A stretch of 64,000 nt of DNA from Lepidurus packardi (lineage: Eukaryota; Arthropoda; Branchiopoda; Notostraca; Triopsidae). The translations under genes were made by a program, and so were the position numbers. Location: assembly GCA_023053545.1 (NCBI GenBank), contig JAKZAN010000002.1, positions 6,816,790 through 6,880,789 of the forward strand. Direction: 5' to 3'. Of this stretch, positions 8,867 through 19,229 are shown piece after piece (positions within the stretch are counted from its first letter, which is position 1; every line of letters starts with the position of its first letter). The notes under the pieces were generated by a model. The model ran no database searches and had not been told where the DNA came from. It saw only the letters and a list, made by a program, of their open reading frames with translations.

Positions 8867-10483
8867 ATTCACACACGCCAATCGCCTAACCTATAGGGGT
8901 TTCATAAACACAACACACAAAGCAGCTGCTTTTATTCCAGCCAAGGTTTTTTTTACGATGTGGCTCAGCACCGTTTATGTTGAGTTTGTTCTACCTTTAT
9001 AAGCGAAACCCACAGATAACTGTAAAATATTATTTAATTCATTTTTATAGTATTTATAAGCGTTGATCACGCGATAAATAGCAAGTCAATGTCCCTAAAC
9101 AGCCAGAAAGAAATTATGAACGGATTCTGGCTCCCACAACACAACAAATGCCCGCCATTACTACAGTTAGGACGCCGAACCGGATAGGAATGCTTCGCTA
9201 TTCGGGGTTCGGGTCTTAGCCTCACATTGATGTTGGGAAGAAGGTATTTATGTAAAGTTGTTCCAAAATTTAGTTACGTTAGTTTCGCGGTTTGTGGTGC
9301 GTCTTAAAGTTTCAAAAAAGTTTTTGTTAAACTTATTCCAACACAGTAATAAAATGCATCTCGCATTGACGTAACTGATTAACTTTTTAATAAGTGATTA
9401 ACTATACTAGTTCTATAAAGCAAGGACCAATAGCTAAATTTGTCGGCGAGAAATTCAAATTCACCATGTACATAAGTGTTAGCGGAATGCATAGTAACTT
9501 TTCTCATTTGTTTTAAAACATTTTCATTATACCTTAACACATTAAAACAAGAGCATTATAGACTACTTATATTACCATACGTTTATCACATGTGCAAATT
9601 GTGAATAAAAACTGCTTAAAACGTTCATTCTCTGTGCAACTCTAAATTATGGCTTTATTTTCTTTGACATACTTTTCTGCTTGGATTGAGATGTACAGGT
9701 GTATGTGTCACAATTTGCCGGTCAATTGCTGTTTGTCGTAGCAATACTATAATACAGTCAATTCGGACGCATTTCTAGCACATGTAATCCGTTGATGTAC
9801 CAGTAAATCAATTACTGTAAATTAACTACCACTTCTACTTAATTTTGATTGCTTTGATTGCAATCCTGTGCTATAATGCAATCAATTCGGACGCACTTCT
9901 AGCACATGTAGTTCGTTTATGTACCAGTAAAGCAATTAAAATTAAGTAGAAAAGGTAGTTATAACTACCACTTCTACTTAATTTTGATTGCTTTGATTCT
10001 GAGATGGTATACCATCTAAGAATGATTAAAATCATATCCAGGAACGTCTAAGGATGTGAAATTATTATCGGTAGAAGATTATGTAAGCATTTACCCTTAT
10101 AATAAGGACTATAAGGCCTAGTAATGACTATAAGGCCAGTATTGGAGAAAAGTCAGTTGCCGGTGCACTGCACTTGGGAAAGGCTATTGTAATATGTATA
10201 TCCTTATAAACATCTCGTCACAAGAGAAAAAATAAGGTAGTCACAATTGGGGCTGAGGTTTTTTAATATAATGTGTATTTTAGCTCATAAATTATGTTTC
10301 GTGCTCGAGTTCAATAAGTTAAGTTGCACTGGGCTGTTCTTATATCGCACTTGGGTCATTTGTAATCTTAAACTTTTATGTTTATGTTGATTTAATAAAG
10401 TTCGCCACTCAGTGTTTTGGAGTCAATAGTGCTCCATATTTCTGTTTGGTGTAAAAAAAGAAAAACGATAAGTGACCTTAAGA
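8867..10483. other. intergenic spacer with duplicated and palindromic DNA
   Basis: No coding exon is recognisable between the EMSY start and the chitinase 1 stop. AT-rich sequence includes the EMSY 5' leader near 8870-9000, and the inverted/direct repeat block at 9751-10017. Two short near-copies of GACTATAAGGCC lie at about 10107-10136. The end next to 10480 is presumably the chitinase 1 3' UTR. Confidence 0.5.
9751..10017. repeat. MITE-like direct and inverted repeat block
   Basis: Two diverged copies of a unit (starting near 9751 and 9880) share TCAATTCGGACGCA, TTCTAGCACATGTA and TGTACCAGTAAA, followed by ACTACCACTTCTACTTAATT. The second copy contains a near-perfect 66-bp palindrome at 9929-9994 centred on GTAGTTATAACTAC. 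A separate perfect 16-bp palindrome, AGATGGTATACCATCT, lies at 10002-10017. This combination is typical of a small non-autonomous DNA transposon (MITE) or of a hairpin-forming duplication. No transposase is present. Confidence 0.55.
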
Positions 10484-12968
10484 TTAAGCTAGAAAAATGT
10501 GTACTTTGACCGATGCTTTGCAGTTTGATGCTGACACGTTAGCAGGCCAGTCGCATTTCAAGACTTGGTTGTTCCAATGTAAGCCGCCTGGGCATACTTC
10601 AGCCACTGGTTCACCATTAATACACCAGTAATACTATACAATAAAAAAACAACAAGTAAATAAATATTAAGAAAATCATTATGGTAAGGTGAAAATTTAC
10701 TTTATGACATTCTGGATGAGGCCAGAAACGAGTTCCTGTGCTGCAGTCAACGGAAACAGAGCTAGTAGGGGGATTTACGGCGGGTTCTGTCGTACCCGGA
10801 GGTACGGTAGTGATTGTAGTGCTTGGCTCTGGTTCCGGAGCAGGTTCTGGTGCAGCTTCTGACGCGGATTCAGGTACGGGCGTAGTCGTCGATGTCGTTG
10901 TTGTTGTTGCTGTGGTGGTTTCTGTTGTCACTGGTTCTGGTTTCGAAGTGGTGGGTTTAACTGGAGACAAAGGTCGAATGTTTGGGGGTGGTTTCAACCA
11001 ATCAGCCTAAAAATTGGGAAAGGAACAATTAGTTTAGCACCACTTAACGATTAATGTATTAATACTTGAAGGTTCGAATCGTTCGATTCAAGGTGTGGGT
11101 AAGTATAGTTTAACTATTGATTGAACTTACTCTGTCGTCGTTGATTACTTGAGGTTCGGGCACAACGTAATCCTTCATGCCGTTATTAAGTACTTTCATG
11201 AGTGGATTGACTCCATCGCCGCACAAATTGCGGAAATCATCCATGTCAATAGCCCAGGTCATGGCTCCTCCGTAACCCCTCGATTTGATAAAGTCCATTT
11301 TGATTTTCAGTGAATTCGCATCTTCGTATCCGATCCATTGGTTTCCTTTGTGGCAGTAAGGTACTTTTCCGTGGTCGTCGTACTTCTTGGACCACCCCCC
11401 TGCAGGTTTAACCAATTCTTCGCAAATCTTAAATGAAATAATAATAGTTTAACTTCCTTGCTCAATAAAAAAGAGATTCGTAAGATTCGATTCAGCGATT
11501 CATTCTAGAATTCACCTCGTAATAAGAAATAAAGCCAGAGGCGTTCGTATAAGGTCCAGGAGCTCCTCCATTTGCCCATTTGACGATATAAGCACCCAAG
11601 CCGTTATTGTTGGGATCGCTCAAGGTGAAACTGCGTCCGTAAAAAGCAGTACCCACGATCAGTTTGTCACGTGGGCAGTACCTCTCCCATAACTTCAGAC
11701 CATCATCCTAAGCAAATCGTAAATATTTTTCATTTAACAGTTTTCAAGTTTCCGCTTTTTTCCCTCAAATTAGTCAGGAAATAAGTTAGTTACCACGTTG
11801 AGGGTTTCGTATGCAAATTGATCCAAACCGGGTCGTTTGTATAACGGTGTGTGCGTGTCAGCGTAACCCACCCAGTTGCCGCGCAGATCATAGGACATGA
11901 TGTGAATAGCATCCAGAGTTCTAAACCATTTTAGATGTTAATTTACGACTATGGGAACCGTCTTCGTTTTTAAGAAACTTACTGGCAGAGTTCGTATGTG
12001 TAGTAACCTTCGTCTAAACGGAACTTTGCAACGGGTACAGCTAAAGTGATCTCCCAGTTTTTCTTTTGGCCATCAAAAGCAGCACGCAATTCGTAGACAA
12101 AAGCCAAGAAGTTATTCTTGTCACCAAAAGTACCTCCACGGTCAGCAGCTCCAGGGTACTCCCAATCCAAATCGAACCCATCAAACCCATAGCGGTTCAT
12201 GTACTCTGCGTTATACATTCATTTGATGTTTAATTCAAATTTTCTTTTTTTTGGTTAACATTTCTTTAGAACGTACCGACTACGCTACGGATGAAAGTAG
12301 TTCGGCGTTCCGGGATGGATACAAGTTGCGAATACTTTTTACCACCTTCACCCCAGCCTCCGACAGCGAGTTGTACCTTCAAGTACGGGAATTTTTTTTT
12401 CAGCGCCACGAACTTGGCAAAACCGCCATTATCGACGTCTCTCTATGGAAAACCATGTTGCGTAATGTAAAATTTGTCATATTTTTATTTGGTTAACAAT
12501 GCTTACCTCAGGATCCAAAACTAACACTTCCCACGTGACGTTACTTACGCCGACAAAGGAATAAACACCATGGGTACAAAGATCACCAGGAAAGTCATCG
12601 ATATCGTAACTTCCAACGCCTGTTTTTAAGGAAAGTAAAAGTTGTCAGGCATGGTATACTTTCAACTTTTCGGTGAAAGCAAGTCGGCGAAACTTACCTT
12701 GACGATAGACTGCCCAGTTGCTGAAGTAACAAACTCGTCTGGCCGCTCTGGGATGAGGGGCGTTCTTAACCAGCTCTTCGTAAGTGACTAGAAAAGCATT
12801 ATATAATGTAAATTAATTGAACTAGTTGAAATATTTCTCAAATATTTGCTTATTTGCTTATAAGATTAACTTACGTTTGCTTTTAGGGGCAGACGGCTGA
12901 GCAGCATAAGTTAAGCTGGCAGAAAGAGCTAGAAGCAGCACTGAAATGGTAGTAACTGCGTTGTACAT
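10484..12968 (-). CDS. secreted GH18 chitinase with CBM14 domain (chitinase 1)
   Basis: Ten minus-strand exons: 12968-12875, 12787-12698, 12619-12507, 12442-12277, 12205-11983, 11920-11794, 11707-11516, 11427-11131, 11006-10701 and 10633-10484, giving 585 residues. The signal peptide is residues 1 to about 22 ([14 protein letters not shown]). The GH18 barrel has AVGGWGEGG (about 125-133), the catalytic [12 protein letters not shown] with acid/base Glu about 170, [16 protein letters not shown] and [11 protein letters not shown] Thr/Pro/Glu-rich linker of about 85 residues leads to one CBM14 chitin-binding module (about 520-573) with the pattern [12 protein letters not shown] / YYWCINGEP / CPGGLHW / CDWP. 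This signal-GH18-linker-CBM14 layout is that of arthropod Cht5-type moulting chitinases, which hydrolyse cuticle or peritrophic chitin outside the cell. All catalytic residues are intact. Exons 3-5, 7 and 8 are identical in length to those of chitinase 2. Confidence 0.93.
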
Positions 12969-14365
12969 TTTAAAGAGTTAAAGGGATTTGGTTGTTCAAA
13001 GTCTGGAAACGAACTCCGAGATGCTCAGAGTCCGTGCTGCGAGTGTGAGTGCTTAGGTAACGAGTTGTCGTGCCCCTTTTATCCCTGTTCCTTATAACAG
13101 GACTCATCACGCCTATAAATCTACAAGGGGCATCTAAACTGGTTTCGCAACACTCGTAAGTGTACGGTACAGTAGCTCTTTGTTGAACATCGAGATTTTC
13201 GAGGTCAAACTGCTGGAAGGTTTCGTTACCATTTCTGTAAACTGGACTTTTTGGATTCCAATCGCCAAAGTACGCATTATTTTGTACCACGTGATAGCTT
13301 CTAGCTCTTTAAGGTTCTGGAGCACGTTGTTTGTATGCAGATACTTGTCTATGTTTCTTTCAGGAGAAAAATTTTAGTTTGTAATAACGAGAACCAAACT
13401 AGACTGACACAACAGTTCTATAGCGGGACTTCATGTAAAAAGAGACTGAAAAAACCATTGAAACAGGTTTTAAGTTCTCAAGGTGAAGGATTAGAGGAAG
13501 CGATGTAAATAAGTTTTTTAAAGACGTTTTTGTTTAAACGTTTGCTTGAATAACCTGTTCACGTTATTACACTTTTTGGTAAAGTTGGTAATCCAACTCA
13601 GGGTGTTTCTTAAACGTGGTTTGTAGCGTGCCAGGGTTATTCTGATGAATGTGCGATAAGCTTTGGTAAATGAATTAAACGTTAGAGCTTATTGAATTAA
13701 ATTGATTCGAACCGGCTTAATTCACCATTCACTGGATCAAATCTACTTCCAAAAGTTGAGTTAAGGGTTTTATTGACAAAATTGACGGATTTATGATGTG
13801 CCGAACACCTGCGCTTTGATACCTGTAAAGGTTTGATGTGCAAATAGGATGAAACTTGTTTATTCTAGCAAAGTAAGGTTTGAAAAAGAGAACGTGAAAA
13901 AAAGAAAAAGTGCAGTAAGCAAGTGTTAATTGAAGTAGGTTCAATTTTCTGTTCGATTTTATCGCAATTTATTTTGTCGCCTTATAGTAGAACCGTATTT
14001 AATTGTAACATCAGGAAAAAACAAACAAGAAATAAAGTTTCTTAGAAAGAAATACAAGAAATAATGTTTCCTTTAAACAGCTCCATTATTACTGAATTTC
14101 GAACCTCCAAATGCACAAGTATTTTTTATTTTGTTTAAATTACAGTAACTTATATTCTATTATTGCTAAATTAAAAAATTATTACATGCATGTATGCATA
14201 GTTTATTTACCACATTGAAGATTGAGAATTTTAGTTTCATTAATACCATGTCACAGGAAGGTATTTTCTTTGATCTGAGGACTTAAAGTACGCAGTGATT
14301 CTGTTTGATTTAACGATTCTATTTGCAAAAAAAGTCCTATACAATTAATTATTGCGGTGTGAAAG
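12969..14365. other. chitinase 1 promoter and spacer
   Basis: The first 120 bases hold the chitinase 1 leader and TATA-like element. The remainder is AT-rich, without a recognisable exon. In particular I found no CBM14-type exon downstream of chitinase 2 that could complete it. Confidence 0.5.
13073..13083 (-). promoter_or_regulatory. TATA-like element of chitinase 1
   Basis: GATAAAAGGGG on the minus strand, about 105 bases upstream of the chitinase 1 ATG. An almost identical element precedes chitinase 2 at 16942-16952. Both are followed about 45 bases later by CACGGACTCTGA, so the whole proximal promoter was duplicated with the gene. Confidence 0.5.
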
Positions 14366-16837
14366 TTATCCTACCTGTTTGTTTTTTCCTGAAAGTGGAG
14401 TTTTGGTATCAACCAGAGCAGGCGTTTTGACAGCAATCTTGGTTGGCGATGAAGAATTTGTTCTTGGGTCAGTTTCTAAAAGAGTCTGTGAAACAGAACA
14501 AGGTGCCGAAACAGATACTGAGTCCAATTGCGACGTCGAACTTGGTAATCGACCCGCGGATGATGGTCTGATGGACTTAGGTGGTTTTGCACAAGCAGGC
14601 TACAAAAGAAATGAATTAAATTCAACAAATCTCAGTTTTCCCATAATTTCCCCTATTCGAATGAGGATTAAAACGTACTCTGTCGTCTACAATGACTTGG
14701 GGCTTAGGTACCACGTAGTCTTTCATTCCTTCGCTAAGAACTTTCATGAGAGGATTAGCTCCACCTTTACATAAGTTCCGGAAATCGTCCAGGTCAATCG
14801 CCCAATTCATGGCTCCCCCATAACCTTTGGATTTGATGTAGTCCATTTTGATTTTAAGCGAATCTACGTCCTCGTACCCAATCCATTGATCGTCTTTATA
14901 ACAATAAGGGACTTTTCCTGCCGCGTCATACTCCTTGACCCAACCTGCCGAAGTGTCTTTTAAGCCTTGGCAAATCTAAATTGAACCACAAAAAAGATGA
15001 AGCTTTTTTGTTTTACATGATTTTTCATTTAACAAATCACTAAAGTAATAGTGAAAATTACCTCGTAGTAAGACATTACACCTGGTTGTTCAGTAAAAGG
15101 TCCTGCAGTACCCGCATTGTTCGTATCGGCTAGAGGTGCACCCAAATCGTGTTTGCTGACATCTTTTAACGTAAAACTGCGTCCGTAAAATGCTGTACCC
15201 ACTATCAACTTCGTACGCGAGCAATACTTTTCCCATCGCGCCAAGCTGGCGTCCTAGTCAAAGAATGAATACAATGTCAGAAGTCCAAATTTTGTTGAAA
15301 TAATTATTGACAGTTGTTCCACAATAATAACACTAATTTTGTCTAAACCATATACAATATGTAGTTAATTATTTACTGATTAGTTAGTCATAAAAACGTC
15401 GTTTCAGATAAAATTAAGCGATAAGGATTTTAGAGCTTGTGTTTTACTCGTTCAAATTTTTAAAAAAACAAAGTTGTTAGTTTATTTTAGACGGAAAAAA
15501 ATAATTGCTTACCACATTCAAATTTTCATAGATTCCTTGATCGATAGATCGCTTATATAAGGGAGTATGCGTGTCAGCGAAACCGTCCCAGTTACCATGC
15601 AAATCATAAGCCATGATATGAACAGCGTCTAGTGTGCTATACATCAGAGGGTCTTAGTACCCCAAACCACATACCAGTAATTTGTTTTTATTACTTGCAA
15701 AGTTCTAGTGTGTAATAACCCTTGTCTATGGCTGCTTGTATAATGGGAACGGCCATGGTAATCTCCCAACCTTTCCTTTGACGAGTAAAAGCAGCGCGCA
15801 ATTCGTACACGAAAGATAATAAATTGTTCTTATCGACAGCTTTACCTCCGCGGTTTACGTTACCAGGGAATTCCCAATCCAAATCACAGCCGTCAAACCC
15901 GTGACGCTTCATAAACTCTAAAAAAAAAAAATTTTAAACCGTAATGATTTAATTCATTCAAATTTCAACTAATGTAACCTACCAACAACGCTACGGATGA
16001 ATGTAGCACGGTTTTGTTTTAGTGATACCATCTTTGAAAACTTTTCGCCTCCTTCTCCCCATCCTCCGATAGCCACTTGCACTTTCAAGTTGGGAAATTT
16101 CTTTTTCAGTGCCACGAATCGCGCAAAACCCTTATCTTCCACGTCTCGCTAAAAGTATTTCGAGGATTAGATTTCATTTCTCACTAAATTACGTATACCA
16201 CTATTTCTGCATTTGCACATTGCTAGCGCAATTTCATTACAGTAACAATTGCAACTATAATTACAATTTGACTAAAATAGGAATCTGAATTGTAGTAGAG
16301 TTGCAATTGCAATACACGCTCATAATGATTACGTTACAATAAAAGTTATATTTATAGTCTAATTGCAATAGTATTGCCATAATCATTGCAATGGTATTTC
16401 TATAATGTACCTTCGAGTCCAAAATGAGCACTTTCCATGTGTTTTTGTTTATTCCGACGAAAGCATACACACCGTGAGAGCAAAGATCTCCGGGGAAGTC
16501 TTCAACATCGTAACTGCCAGCTCCTTTGGACATACACTTTTTTATAAGACACTGAACTTTTGTGAAATAAAAGATTTCTAAAGTACCTGTTCGAGATACC
16601 GCCCAACTGCTAAAGTAACACACACGTCTGGCAGGTTTGGTACTTTGAGCCTTCTGCACAACAGATGCCTGGCTACGATTACGGTTGTGCTCTGAGAGTA
16701 ATTGTAACACGACATAAAGGTAGCGTCAAGGTTACTATAAATTACAACTTACGACTGTTTTTGGAACTTTCGACAGTGGTTAAATCTAGAGACAACGCTA
16801 GCAGCAGAATTATAAGTCTTGGTACTTCTTTGCACAT
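14366..16837 (-). CDS. secreted GH18 chitinase without CBM14 (chitinase 2)
   Basis: Nine minus-strand exons: 16837-16753, 16691-16587, 16523-16411, 16148-15983, 15917-15695, 15636-15513, 15253-15062, 14975-14679 and 14599-14366, giving 512 residues. The signal peptide is about residues 1-22 ([15 protein letters not shown]). The GH18 barrel has [21 protein letters not shown] with catalytic Glu about 172, [16 protein letters not shown] and [10 protein letters not shown], so the DxxDxDxE motif is intact although Phe is replaced by Cys inside it. The gene is a tandem duplicate of chitinase 1: exons of 113, 166, 223, 192 and 297 nt are the same length, with matching phases. The last exon is not a linker plus CBM14. 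It is a 77-residue Ser/Thr/Pro-rich tail with two extra cysteines ending KNKQVG. A CAG|GTAGGA sequence just before the stop could be an alternative donor. Confidence 0.9.
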
Positions 16838-16940
16838 TTTAAATGAATATTTCTTAATTTCATCTAGACGTAACTTAAAAAAATTCACTCTGAGAGGTTC
16901 AGAGTCCGTGTGGGGTATGAATGCTTGGCAATAGGCCTAT

Positions 16941-16952
16941 GCCCCTTTTATC
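16941..16952 (-). promoter_or_regulatory. TATA-like element of chitinase 2
   Basis: Minus-strand GATAAAAGGGGC about 105 bases before the chitinase 2 ATG, matching the element upstream of chitinase 1 in sequence and distance. Confidence 0.5.
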
Positions 16953-18739
16953 CCCTTTTCCCTCTTCGGCTATAACAGGATTGTGTTATCTTTCTTAATC
17001 TTTAACATTATTTTTCAAAGTAGAATTGAGTCAATATGAGGTTGATACCGTACTTACTTGTAGGGCTATCCTCTTTCCGCAATTTTTGATAGTTTCAGAA
17101 TCTATACTTTCAGTTCAATTGAAGTTGGGAAAATAATTAGAAAACTGAGTAAGGGAGCAACCGCAGATTTTTATCGAGCATTGCACCCGCTTTTAAACCG
17201 GAATCTTGACCCCCTTATTTTCGATGTTTTGTAGTTTTTCGGATGAACCCATGATGTCAGGGTCACAGTGTTGTTTGTTATGGTCAAATGTCTTTTTCCT
17301 GACCTGCTTTTCCTGGTCTCGGGTGAATAGGCCTGCAACTGCACTAAGAACCTTTCCATGATTTTTAAACACCTCAAGTTTCTGCAATGATCGTACGGTT
17401 TGTAAGACGCAGTTTTCCTGCTCTCTAACATTCCTGTTAATCTTTTTTTACGAATTGGACAGTCTTGGTTATGCTTACTATAACCGTGTTTATACAACGA
17501 CGTGACACAATAGGCCTCCATTATATTTCCACAATTCAAACTGGAGCGCTTTAAAGAAAACCCATTTTTTTCTCAGAAGTTACAACGGGACATCCTGAAT
17601 ACAACAGCAAGACTAAAAGGAATGAAAGGAAAACCAGGTTTCTTGATTCCTCGTATGTAAAGCGAAGATAAGGATGGAGATCTAAAGAAATAAATTATTT
17701 GCGTTCCATAGAATTCAGTTAGGGAATGGCTGAGTCGTGAATATTCCTTCATGTTACATAAGTTTAAATCTAAATCGAAGTTAAATGTTGGCTAGACTTA
17801 AATACGATTTTTTGGCAAAACAAGGCAGATCTGAATCGCTAATTAGTTGGATTATGGCTTCCGTATACCTTGGCCATTGATGTGAAACAGTCACAGATGG
17901 CACTCATGTTTGTTATTGTTTTGCGAAGCGGTGCGTAAGAAAGCAAGAAAGAAATAGATATATAGCTAGTTGCCAGCTAATGTTCTAAACTTGTTTTACT
18001 TCTGGAAAGTACAACTTGTCAACACAGTTTGCTGTAGCAGCACCAAATTTCCAGCCGTCTAATGTGCGGAACAAGATCTGTCGAAAACCCCTTGCCATAT
18101 TTAAAAAAGTTTTTGCAAAAAAGTCTTTCCGAAATTCCCCATGATAACGACGTATGCCAAAGCTAGGTTTTACAGGAGGTACAGTCTTGGGTCTTGGAAT
18201 GCTTTGGTTCGCTTTTCAGTGAGCTGAATATATTTATTGTATGACAGTTAGATGGCGGCAGTAGAAGATCACATTTTTTAGTTCGAAACCAAATCATTTT
18301 AGGGACGGTCTAATTTCTATCACCTTTCTTTAACATGCACTTTCCTAAGCACGCCCATCCCAATATAATAGTGTAAATTCATGTTCGGACCAAAGTCAAC
18401 CGAAATTGAATAGACAGCGACACCTATAGTGAATGCAGCAGACGACGATGCGATGCCACTTCGCCTGTCGTCTTTAACAACACAAAGAAGAAGAAAATCA
18501 TTTTAGTTCGAACTCCAAAACAATCTGCTTCGACATACTCGGAGTTCCATTGTTTTGTGAAGACACCAACCGTTAACTGAAAACAGTTAGTCAGTTTAGT
18601 TTGCCAACGTAAATCAAGCTTCCCAGATTTCAAATATACACTTATTGAGCTGAGGCCAGATTTCGAGCAGATTGAACTTTGATTAGTCTAAGTTCGTGGT
18701 GACATCTTGGTTGACATAACTATAGCTAGAAATGAAATG

Positions 18740-18860
18740 GTAAGTGCTGAAGACAGTCTTCGAAAAAACTTTTCGCCCAGTGGTCCCCAAGCTCCGACAG
18801 GTAGTTCCATTTTTCATTACTAGGTGGCAAAAGTCGAAATATCCATAACCTCGTCCCCCT
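18740..18860 (-). pseudogene. relic of a third chitinase, exon 4
   Basis: Minus-strand sequence here resembles the fourth coding exon of both chitinases. The plus-strand words AAACTTTTCGCC and CCCCAAGCTCCGACAGGTAG line up with AAACTTTTCGCC in chitinase 2 and CCCCAGCCTCCGACAGCGAG in chitinase 1. Translated on the minus strand, the invariant GGWGEGG loop reads GAWGPLG, with EKFF after it. The similarity fades within about 50 bases on either side, and no neighbouring exons (for example the catalytic exon 5) were found. It is a decayed fragment of a former additional tandem copy lying between chitinase 2 and the CBM14 gene. Confidence 0.5.
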
Positions 18861-19229
18861 AGAGGTATTGTACGTGCGGGTAAAAATTGCCTCTAGTCTA
18901 ACTTTATAGTAGCCTATGCTCGCTTCCTATGGGAGTGTTTGATAGTGAGTTGTTGAAGGAATGTTAGCAACGACCCAACCTGGATCTTGCTCAACTTGTA
19001 AATAGTTATCTTTGCGTTTTTTTAATACAAGAAATTGATGGAAAGGGTCATATAAAAGAAGTAAAGGTAATTTAATACTTATTTACGAGCATTCGCATTC
19101 AGCTTTAATACGAAATAAGAAATTACATTTCTATTAAAGCATATCATGTATTCATGGTAAATAGGTCACAAGACTGAGTAACGTTAAATAGTGGCTATAG
19201 TTGGTGTAACTGTTCATCCGTTCCGCCAT

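Larger units (their letters stand above)
16838..19229. other. spacer with chitinase 2 promoter and gene relic
   Basis: Contains the chitinase 2 promoter (GATAAAAGGGGC on the minus strand at 16941-16952) and a decayed chitinase exon near 18.8 kb, described separately. It also holds the 3' UTR of the CBM14 gene next to 19229. No other coding exon could be supported in about 2 kb. Confidence 0.5.

Noticed and set aside
10738-11010. plus-strand ORF rich in Val and Gly over the chitinase linker
   Set aside because: It is the antisense shadow of the Thr/Pro-rich linker exon. The same holds for plus-strand frames over 19.7-20.0, 20.55-20.74 and 27.0-27.25 kb.
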